DNA of 64,000 bases from Dipteronia dyeriana. Lineage: Eukaryota > Streptophyta > Magnoliopsida > Sapindales > Sapindaceae. Below the pieces are notes generated by a model. It saw only the letters and a program-made list of their open reading frames with translations. It was not told the origin of the DNA and did no database searches. Made by a program: the position numbers and the translations under genes. This document shows, one piece after another, positions 12,106-22,063 of this stretch. The stretch spans positions 77,284,069 to 77,348,068 of the forward strand of contig CM065301.1 in the NCBI GenBank assembly GCA_032871835.1. Reading direction: 5' to 3'. How positions within the stretch are numbered: the first letter of the stretch is position 1; each line of letters opens with the position of its first letter.

Positions 12106-14070
12106 AATTACATTCATATCATAATACTCTAAATCGTCTCTCTCTCCCAATCGACCACACTTCTCTCATATTGCAAAATCCCTAGTCTCTCTCAAACTGA
12201 GAAAACCTCTCTGAAATTTCCAAATCTCTAGTCTCTCTAAAGTCGACCAAACCTCTAAAATACCACAGCAGCGTGACGAAACCTTGAAGACGACGACGAC
12301 GCGACAGAACGTTGAAGACGTCGGCAACTCCATTTGGCTGCTGGAAAAGTTCAATAAACATAAGGTGAATGGTTCTTCAATTATTGATTTTTGTCGTGGT
12401 GTTGTTTTCTGATCTGTAAAATTAGTGGTGTTGCTTTCTCCTTCAATTTTTATGCTTTGAAAAATCCCTAATTTGAATTAGAACCCTATTCTGGGGGGGG
12501 GGTGGTTGAAAAATCCATAAATTGAATTAACTTGATCATGCATATTCAATGTGTTCTGATATTTGTGTTGAAATTTCACTTTTCAATTAATTTTTTGAAT
12601 CCCTAATTATTATTTTTTTGCGTTAAAAAATCCCGATTTATTTTCTTCAGTTTATGAAGTTGAATTTGATTTAGTTCGATGATTGTATGATGGCTCTTTT
12701 TGAGTATTTGTATCAGTATTGTATTGAGCAGGATTTTCTTTTTTCTTATTTTATAATTAACATTGCAATACGATTCCCTTGTGTTTCAATTATATTCTTC
12801 TGTTTTCTTTATTAACATGTAATTATTTTTAGTTAAATTATCATTTTGCTTTACGTGATCTTTACTGTGGAATGCAAAGATCTATGAGTTGTTCTTCATT
12901 TTGATTGTCAATGAATCAAGTGTATTTTTAGTTGTTGTTTTGTCATCTAATTGTCAATGAGTTTGTTCTTCAAGCTGTCGGACAATTTGGAAGCATTCAA
13001 CTTTGTGGTGTTGTTTTGTTTTTTGACGTTTGAATCATTTGAACTTTTGGTTCTTCACTCCCTCTGTGATTTGTAGCCAAGCCACGTTTGAAACTTTAAT
13101 TTTGTAGAGAAATAATGTGACACCTTCGTTTGTTATAGCAATAGATTGGTAATAAGGGTAGATTCCTATTAAACCTATTAGCATTATATAAATGTGAGTG
13201 TGTAAGAGAATCAAAAAAGAATATAACGAAGGTTGTTGAACCCTAATTTGTTATAGCAATAGATTGTTGAACCCTAATTTATTTATTTTTTTTTGAAATA
13301 TCTAGAATCTTTGTTTTGATTTTGTTTTTCATTCTCTTTAGATCTGGAAAAATTATACAACCTAGAAAATGTGAAGCTTTGAATATATAGATTTTTTTTG
13401 TTTTGCAGAAAACGGTTGAAGACGGTTCTTGGGTCTTCAATTTTTGAAGCTTTATGCTTCAGTGGTTTTTCCCTTAATTATGTTATTCCCTTAACATAGA
13501 AACCCTAATTCTATGTTAACATAAACCGGTTCTTTGTGGATTTGTGAATAATTTTGTTGCCATTTTTACATGCCCTGTAATTTCAAATTTTATGAATGCA
13601 TATGATAACTGATAAACTAAGGAAGTAGATATCGGTTTGCTAATTATGGTTTTGTAACAACAAAATTTGAACAGAACTTGCTTGATCAAAATGCACGTAT
13701 TTTAATTCTTTGACGCCGATGATAATATGCTTCCTTGTCTAATGATAAACGGCCAAGTTTGTTAATGAGTTGGTTACGTACATTGTTGATCTATGAGAAT
13801 GAATTGCCTGAGAAAATTTGGATTCTATGCATGCTTTCATTGGTTGTGCTTTGTCAAGCTAGATCGATCCAGCCAGGCGCCAGTCACCAGTATTGACTTT
13901 TAATTGCTTGAAGAATTGAGTTTTGGCTTTGATTGCTTGAATAATTGAACTTTGGCTTTTCATTCTTGAAGAATTATTGTTTCTTACATTTGTAGGTCTC
14001 TGTTAAGTATGGATTGTGTGAGATGTTGAACAGGCATGCCAACGATGTGAAGGATGTGTTGAGAAATCCT

Positions 14071-14184
14071 AACACAGTTGGGAAATCCCAACACTGTTGG
14101 GAATTTTTAACAGCGTTGGGAATTCCGAACTGCGTTGGGAATTCCTAACACAGTTGGGAATTCCCAACACTGTTGGAAATTTTA
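14071..14184. repeat. Left subterminal array: six 19-bp dyad units
   Basis: Six head-to-tail units follow the consensus AACNNNGTTGGGAATTCCC. Both halves, AAC-N3-GTT and GGGAATTCCC, are their own reverse complement, so the array reads alike on both strands. It lies about 120 bp before the first Ulp1-like open frame of MULE-2. Confidence 0.9.
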
Positions 14185-14305
14185 CTTTTTGATTATCATC
14201 ATTGAATCGAATATGAAATAATGTTGTGCCTCTTGATCTGAAATGTGTTCAGTAAGATGATTTGTATTTTTTTAATTTTGTTTGCTTTCATTTTTGGAAA
14301 ATAGA

Positions 14306-16899
14306 ATGGGAGAAGACGTTAATTTGTTAGTGAAGGTTCCAGAACATTTTACAGCGAAGATTAACAGCACCTCGTCAACAGTGGCTATAAAGTGCATCAA
14401 GGAAAATTTAACGGAGGCACAGTTGGCTCTATTTCGCACTACATGCTTCGGGTTTAGAGTGTGGGCATGACCCACCGTTGGTGGTTAAGGAAAAAAAGGA
14501 TGGCAGTGGAAGTTTCCGGTCGTCCATGTTGAATGGTGAAGTGCGGTTCAATAACAAAACTTTAGAAGTCATTTTCGAAGCTGCTTCTTCAGATAGTGAC
14601 GAAGACATGGTGAAGCTAGCATTACTTTACTTTTTGGAGACCGTTTTGTTTGGGAAAGATCAGAAAATCTTTATCGGAGCCCATCATGTTGAACTTTTGG
14701 AAGATTTAAATACATTCAACAAGTACCCATGGGACCGAAAGTGTTATGAAACAACTTTGAATAGTCTTTAATGGGATTTGAGTAAAATGGTTGAAGATTA
14801 TCATATAACCTCAAAAAATACTGTATCTGGCAAGAAAAGGAAGCGTCATGCGAAGAAGAAAAATGATGGTATCAGACAATATGCGTTGCATGGGTTTCCT
14901 TATGCATTTCAGGTTATTGCATCTAACTTTAAACTATTCAATTATGTAATTTGTCATTTTTATATACTATTATTCACATAATTTTTTTCATATAAGTATA
15001 TTTGGGCATGTGAGGCAATTCCCACTATTGGAGTTCAGATTGCCAATAAGTCTGGTGCTTTGCTTCCCAGGATCGTTAATTGGATTACACTTGGAACACC
15101 TGATGCAACACATGTTATCAAGTTTTTGGATCGCAAGAATGTAAGAAAATGTATTAAATTTCAAAAATAATTATGTTATCATACTAACCTATACTACTTT
15201 TCATGTTTTGTAGACGTAAAGTTTTGCAGAAGCTGAAACCCACTCCTCGAGAGAGGGGAGAGGAGTATGTGCAATCTTTATTCACTGCTGAATACCAGTT
15301 ATAACCACCGAATGTTGACGGTGAAGCTGAAGAGGACATTGTAGGCGTTAATGTGGCTGAAAATGATGCACGTTTTGGGGATGAACAAGACCGTCAAGAA
15401 AATGCTCAGTATAAGGCAAAATGTGTTTGTCCGGTGAGCTAACACTTATGTTATTAAGTTATTAAATTATTAGGTTATTGCATTATATATATTTAATGTA
15501 ATTTTAAATTGAATGATAGGATTGTGAAGCCAGACATGAGAATAAGTTTAAATTAGATGATCTTGTCAAGCGCATGGAGGGTATGGACAAGAAGTTGGAT
15601 TTGATAATCAATTTATTAGGAGTTAGAGGACAAACACCCGTAAAAGATAAAAAATCAAATGATGCTATGGAAATGGATGGTGCACAAATTGATGAAAAAG
15701 ATGAACAAATTACCCAAGTTCAAGCCACTTCCAAAGTTGTTGCAGACCGAGTTGAAAAAATTCGAGGCATGGCTACAATAAGAGGATTCTGAAGATCGGA
15801 AGTATGTATTGTTTGAGTATTATTATAACTACGAAATACATAGCTATAGTTTGTCAGCTTGTGATGGTTTGAATAACTACTTCAGCAAAAACGAGGTACA
15901 CCTACCATTGTGTACGGCTAGTCGGGATTGGTTCAAGACCCTATATACGCCTGACAAATGGTTGAATGACGAGGTATGTATTACATTACATAACATATGT
16001 ACTAAAAAAAATTCATGTGCCCTAAGTTAGAACCTTTTTTTGTTTGTATTAGCATATAGATTCTGCTTTGTACTGGATTTGTAAAGCAAAATTTGAATCT
16101 CCCACCGCTAAAATGAAGATGTGTACTACCACGGATGTACTTTTCCAGGTAAAAATGGTTGTGTACTTTCACCTTCCCTGAATTAACAGATATAATGGCT
16201 ATACATAATAGTTAATTTGCTATAAAATTAACATTTATCAATGTTTTCTGTATTGTTTCCAAAATAGCAGCACTTGGATGCAAGATTTCAACAGTTTACT
16301 AAGCAAGAAGGATTGTGGTTCGAAAATGACAAATTATTTGAGTATGCTACTGGTGCAGCACCACGGTTAGCTAATCCTTGGATAGGAGTTGATAAAGTAA
16401 GTTTATTGTTGGTTGAATGTTTTTAGTAAATCTTAAGTTCAGTGTGTTAATTGAAAGCTTTTAGGGTTTACAAATTATTTAAGTATGCTACTGCTGCATT
16501 GTGTTGATGATACATGTGTATATCCCTCTAAATTATGAGAGCACACATTGGATCCTACCAGAAATCAACATGATTGCTCGGAAGATTATGGTGTATGACT
16601 CTGACACAAACCTCATTGGCAATAGGAAATTCAACAAATTCATGAAACCATTATCTACTATGCTCCCTCAACTGCTTCAAAAGGTTGAGTTCTTCTATAG
16701 AAGACCGGACATTGACCACAGTAGAGATATGACACCTTGGTGTGTGGAGCGTTGCCATCTTGTGCCCCAACAAAAAGCATGTGATTGCGAACTATTTGTC
16801 ATCAAGTTTTTGGAGCATTTGGTACATGGTGAATCTATCGATTTGGTCCAACGTTATAAAGTCAAGTATTTCAGGACATATTTGTGTTTAAATCTTTAG
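14306..16899 (+). pseudogene. Ulp1-like (C48) protease gene of MULE-2, decayed
   Basis: The exons give a DUF1985-type N-terminal domain (EAQLALFRTTCFGF ... FGKDQKIFIGAHHVELLEDL ... FNKYPWDR), then GFPYAFQ spliced at about 14910 to YIWACEAIPTIGVQIANKSG. A charged coiled-coil-like linker follows (about 15535-15790), and finally a Ulp1-type catalytic domain. Catalytic residues are visible: His in STHWILPEI (codon at 16546), Asp in VYDSDTN, and Cys in ACDCELFVIKF (codon at 16786). The gene is broken by a frameshift near 14465 and in-frame stops near 14769 and 15303, so no full protein can be made. The domain family removes SUMO-like modifiers; its role in MULEs is not known. About 600 bp of non-coding sequence separates it from the convergent transposase. 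Confidence 0.75.
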
Positions 16900-17596
16900 C
16901 GATCTCGAGTAGCTGTGTGACCTACCATTATGATTTTGCTGTGTAATTTGATGATTTTAACATATTGCCCTGTTAATGTAAGTACATGTGCAGAATGTAA
17001 TTGTTAGTTGACTTAGAAGCACAAATTTTGAAACTGTTAAGGATGGAATTGTCCAAATTTTGAATGTTGCTAACCAGAATTTGTGTAGATGAAATTGTCT
17101 AGGTTGTAACTGTTATGAATGGTACATGGTGAATGTTTTTGCTGTTTTGTAAGGATGGAAACTGTCAGGGATTTGTGCAGTGTTGTGTCCTATTTTATTT
17201 GTTGTGGCCAATTGTCCATTTTTGCAATTTTTTCAGATTTTCGGAGTCAATTTATACCAGGATTTATTTGTTGTGTCCAATTGTCCAGGATTTATGAATT
17301 CAATTTAAAAGTTTGTTCAAAATTATTTTCATTTCCTGCCCATTAATAGTAACTGACAATTGCAAAATAGAAATCTAAACATTATACAACACTAATTATA
17401 CCAACCAATACTCCCAACAGTACACATAAAATATACCAAAAAATTGTACTAATGTATCAACCAATATTGTCAACATTACACAAATTTTACCAACTATTAA
17501 ATCAACATATTTATTACACACCTTTATTACAACATTACACAATAAACTTCATGTAAATGTAGACAACATATTTATTACACCTCTTGGGTTACCACT

Positions 17597-19922
17597 TTAA
17601 TCGGTCAATGGAATTGGTGCCTTACATTTTTGTCTATTATGTCCTAATCCTCCACATCTACCACACTTTCGGTGGACAATTTCTTCACCTTCAGATGGTC
17701 TACGTTTCTTCGGCGGACGTCTGGTAGGTTTGCATCCTTTTGGTGGTAGAACAACAACACTTTGTACATCATTGGGAACATCCCACTCTTGCATAGGGCC
17801 AACTTGGTAAATGGAACCAGCATACGCTGTAGCCAATGTTTCCTTGTAGTAATAAAGGGAGCAATAGTCATAACAAGAGATACGGTGAAGGTTACATGCA
17901 GCAAGTGCATGTCTACAAGGAAGTTGGTTCAACTGAAATTTTCGGCAAGTATAAGTCTTATCACTAAGGTTAACCAACCCATTTAAGTATCCGTCAACCA
18001 CATGGTGTTCGTATAGATTGATAGGATGCACACGGTAACAACGTGATTTATTAGTCCTACGACGTAGCCTTTGTTCTACCCACTTCGTCAATGGAGTACT
18101 CATTTTAGCAATAGCTTCACGTCTTTCCCAAAACCACTTTTGTAGTAAACCACGTATATGCTCAACTAATTTTGTAACCGGAAACTCTCGTGCGTCCTTC
18201 AAAATGTCATTTAAACACTCTGCAATGTTTGTTGTCATTATGCAATATCTTCGTCCGTCAAAATGACTCCTAGCCCACTTCTTTGGATCGGCCTCAATCA
18301 AATAGCGTGCAACCCTTGCATCTATTCCCCTTATTTGACCCATAATCTGATTAAACTCAACCACCCGATAAGCTTTTGAACACTTGTAAAATATATCATG
18401 GACTTCAACACCTCTAAATTTTACCTTCATGTTTTGACCAAGGTGATACATACATATACCATGCAATGAATTAGGGAACACATGTGCTATTGCCTTTGCA
18501 ATGCTTAAGTTGCGGTCGGAGATAAATACAAGATCATTCATTTCACCAATCAACTCGTGTAACTTTGTCAAAAACCAATGCCATGATTGGTCATTTTCTG
18601 AATCACCTATTCCAAAGGCCAATGAGTAGACTTGGTTATTTTCATCCAAACTGGTTACAATAAATAGCATACCCTGATGCTTACATTTCAAAAAAGTTCC
18701 ATCAACAGCTACCATCGACGAATACACAATTTAAAACCTTCAATGGAAGGTCCTAATGCCATGAAAATATACTTGAACCGATTGATTGAGTCAGTTTCAA
18801 TGAATATAACTGTCATTGGATTTTTCCTTTCATCGAGCATGTGACAATATAAAGGAAGAATGTTAAATGAGTCCTCTGGTGAACCCCTAGCTAAACCCAA
18901 TGCAACCTCTCTAGCCCTCCATGCTTTGTTATAACTACAAGTCATTCCACACTGCTTTTTTAGATTTTCAATTATTTCATTCGGTCTGTACGACTGTGAA
19001 GGTCCCTCAAACTTTGATTTTATACAATTTTCAATAAGTTTGCTACTTGCTTGTCGATGATCAAAGTGGAGGGCGTCAAGAGAGCATGTGTGCTCGGGTT
19101 GGTATTTTTGAACACGAAATGAGTCACAACCGTTAAGCTTTGTTGCACGAACACGCCATTTGCAATCTTTGACCTTGCATGTCAAAACCAACAAAGCTTT
19201 GGTGGATTTGTTCACTTTGAACTCAAAATGATTAGCATTTGACAACAAATTAATCTTCATATGCAACTCTTCCTTACTAGGAACAAAATCACCAACTCTA
19301 ACTTCCTTAACATTGTTGACTACACTCTCCAACGATGTGTAACTTCCATGTATTTTTGATGATTTTGTCCCAACAACCTCAGACTTCATTTTTGATGGCT
19401 GACTACCTTCAATTTCATCTTCATTGTCCGCCCCAATTGAAAATACATCAGCATTTCCAAATTCATTTAGACTGAATACTCTTTCATGTATATTATCAAC
19501 ACCAACTCCATTCGAATTATCTGCATCTAAAACATTGTCAATGTCTTCGTCCACACGTTCATTATCATGACCTTGTGTGTTTGGCATTATTCATGTTTTC
19601 CGTTCCGTTGTGACACATAATGAGGTTCGTGTTTTCACAACGAATTTTCACACAAGAACATTTGCGCATCATCATCATTCACAACTTCAAACGGTGCTAA
19701 AACCTCCAGCGAGTTAAACAAATACTTCATTTTGATGGAGAACTCGTTAGGATTGACATTAACAAGACCAGATATGATGTCTTCTAACGATTCATACGAG
19801 GTTTCCCTTAAAACTGAAATTAGTCTTGACTTTCCAGATTGATACTTGAACTTCCCACCACTTTCACTCCATTCCTCATCGTATAAAACAACGAACCGAA
19901 CTTTATCCATGAAACCTTTCAA
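17597..19922 (-). pseudogene. Mutator-type transposase of MULE-2, nearly intact
   Basis: From 19922 downward there is a PB1-like N-domain (VRFVVLYDEEWSESGGKFKY). It is followed by an acidic linker, a MuDR-type DNA-binding region (LTCKVKDCKWRVRATK ... HTCSLDALHFDHRQAS) and the MULE DDE domain: Asp in AVDGTFLKC, Asp in FISDRNLS, Glu in TTNIAECLN. The end carries a SWIM motif and a CCHC knuckle (CGRCGGLGHNRQKC). Two defects stand out. A single missing base near 18715-18722 shifts the frame just before the first catalytic Asp, and a shift or unspliced intron separates the N-domain (to 19635) from the rest. The SWIM motif reads YTC-X9-CRH, so its first Cys is Tyr. Otherwise 376 codons run without a stop. 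A one-base sequence error would make this a working gene. Confidence 0.85.
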
Positions 19923-20040
19923 ATGAATAAGAAATTCATGATTAAATTCCTAAACAAATATTCTATACTCATGGTATCGTGAATTTATAAAACATTCTAA
20001 ATACAAACTAAGTTAAAATCTTGATGCCACTAGAATTTCT

Positions 20041-20192
20041 AACTGTGTTGGGAATTCCCAACGTAGTTAGGAATTCCCAACGTAGTTAGGAATTTCCAAC
20101 ACCGATAGGAAATCCAAACTGAGTTGGGAATTCATAACGCAGTTGGGAATTCCTAACTGCGTTGGGAATTCCCAACTGCGTTGGAAAAACTG
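20041..20192. repeat. Right subterminal array: eight 19-bp dyad units
   Basis: The same 19-bp consensus as 14071-14184 occurs about eight times, upstream of the minus-strand transposase. Several units carry a G-to-A change in the GTTGGG part. Confidence 0.9.
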
Positions 20193-20944
20193 GGTTGTAC
20201 ACTTTTTTAAAAAAATGCTACCAATTGTAAGGATTCAATCCAATAATGGAAAATTAATCACACCAACATCAAATTCACACAACACCCATGCTCTATTACA
20301 TTAATATCAACTATTTTGATAAAAAATAAGCAACCCTAATGCACAAATTAAACTAAAAAAATTATTCAAACAATAAAAAATCTTTAAATTTATGAATGAA
20401 ATTAAAATTGATCACACCAACATCAAATTCAACCAATACTCATGCTCTATTATATTGATGAAAGCTAGTTTAACAAAAATTAGCAACCTTAATGCACAAA
20501 GGAAAGTGAATAAGAGATTTTAAAAAAAAAACTTTAGATTTAAATTTAAACTATAAATTGATCACAACTACATCAAATACACATAAGACTCATGCTTTAT
20601 TATGTAAATATAAACTATTTCCACAACAAAAATTACACAAACACAACAAAATTTAAACAAATCCGAGATTCAAGTCAAAAAATTCAAAACAAAACTCACA
20701 TCAAAGCTTGAATATAAAGAACCCTTGTGGTGGATGAATATTTTGGAGTTCCTCAATGGTGGAGAATGTAAATAATAACTAAAATACAAAACTAAGGAAG
20801 AGAAAACAAAAATTCGGTGAGAAAAATGGGAGAGAAATGAAGATGGGGTGTTGTGGTGGAGAGAGGTGGAAATAAGAGGAAGGGGATATAAGGTATAGAA
20901 TGAGTAGGATAAGTAAAATGAAAAAAAAAAAGAGTAAATAAGGG

Positions 20945-21052
20945 TATAGTAGTATTTACACGTAAAAAAAAAGAGTTAGTTTTACAAGTTTTTCAAAAAC
21001 AGGTTAGTTATTAACTTGAGGCTCCCAAAAATGTTAGTTTTCAATAAAACCC
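20945..21052 (-). repeat. Right terminal inverted repeat of MULE-2
   Basis: Read on the minus strand it starts GGGTTTTATTGAAAACTAAC and follows the left terminal repeat with scattered mismatches and small gaps. Confidence 0.85.
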
Positions 21053-21196
21053 AAAAAAAAAACTTTAAAATTTATATTAAAATAATTATACACTACTAAT
21101 AAAAGGTTTAACTTTTTTCATTTTGACCCTTCTTTTTTTATATATATATTTTTTGCATATCGGCTCTCCAATCTTGAATTTTTGGCTTTGCCCCTA

Positions 21197-22063
21197 CCCC
21201 CCAACAATATTATATTCTATTACATTAACTATTTTTTTTAGCTCTACCTTTTAAGTATACCTCTCAAAACTGTACATGAGACTGTCGGTTTATATTTTAT
21301 AGACAGTCCATTTAACTTTACGATTTAGTTATAATACAAGGACGGTATAACAATTACATAGCAATTATGTGAGAGAAAGTTATTATCCGTTAATTTAAAT
21401 CTTTAAATTTTATTGACCTTTTAATTGAAATTTAATTACTAATAACAATTTAATAACAATACTGAACTCGCTCGACCAGTGTCTCAAATTGGAAAATATC
21501 AATTCACGTATGGGAGACTTGGACTTTGAACCCATAGTCTATATATAGACGCGTCAAAACTGATCTGCATGCATGCAAGAATCAGTCGAGCCTGGCTTGT
21601 TGATAAAACTGATTAATGATGTAATTTAGAATCTGCTGCTAGCGTTGTGTTGACCTTATTCTTTCCATGAATATTTCTTTCTATGAGATTGATCTGGTTA
21701 TTAATCAGATTGTACTTGTTGCTCAATAATTAATCCACAATTTTTGGGTTATGATTTGTTGATTTGTTCCTAGAATTGCTAATATATAAGGTGGCTCATC
21801 AGCTCCTACATGGTAATTGGGTTCTAATTAGCTACTGGATGGAATTTTTGTCCACTGATTATTTATTTATGCTAAAAATTATTTTGAAATTTAGCCTCTA
21901 CTAATGCAATAAGCCTTAATATTTACATATGTCTTACCGCAATACAATGTTAATCGAAAGTAAAAGCACTAATTCAGTCTATAATATTTCAAATTCGAAT
22001 CTCTACTATGGTATTTCAAAAAAGAAATTATATTCACATATAACATATTCCAAGCTTATCGAA
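21197..22063. other. Intergenic, downstream of the CHX gene
   Basis: No open frame or repeat is supported here. It probably includes the 3' untranslated region of the exchanger gene next to 22064. Confidence 0.5.

Larger units (their letters stand above)
11994..21052. mobile_element. MULE-2: complete 9.06-kb Mutator-like element
   Basis: The ends are inverted repeats: left GGGTTTTATTAAAAACTAAC, right GTTAGTTTTCAATAAAACCC, with similarity continuing inward for about 100 bp (both sides hold AAAACTAACTCTTTT and then a TACCCTT-like stretch). The insertion lies in a run of A, so the target duplication (eight As left, ten As right) is compatible with but cannot prove the 9-bp MULE rule. Inside are a plus-strand Ulp1-like gene, a minus-strand transposase meeting it tail to tail, and 19-bp arrays upstream of each gene. 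The region 12100-14300 holds no recognised coding sequence; its start is CT-rich like a plant 5' leader. It is probably promoter, leader and introns of the Ulp1 gene. Confidence 0.88.
11936..21196. mobile_element. Older TAGGGGC-ended element split by MULE-2
   Basis: The short left piece (11936-11993) begins TAGGGGCGGAGGGAG and contains ggcgggggtcatggcccccc. The right piece (21053-21196) ends ctttgcccctacc, so its reverse begins TAGGGGCAAAGCC. The two pieces look like inverted ends of one small non-autonomous element of roughly 200 bp into which MULE-2 jumped at an A-run. The flanks cacccaa and ccccaac could be a decayed target duplication. Confidence 0.4.
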
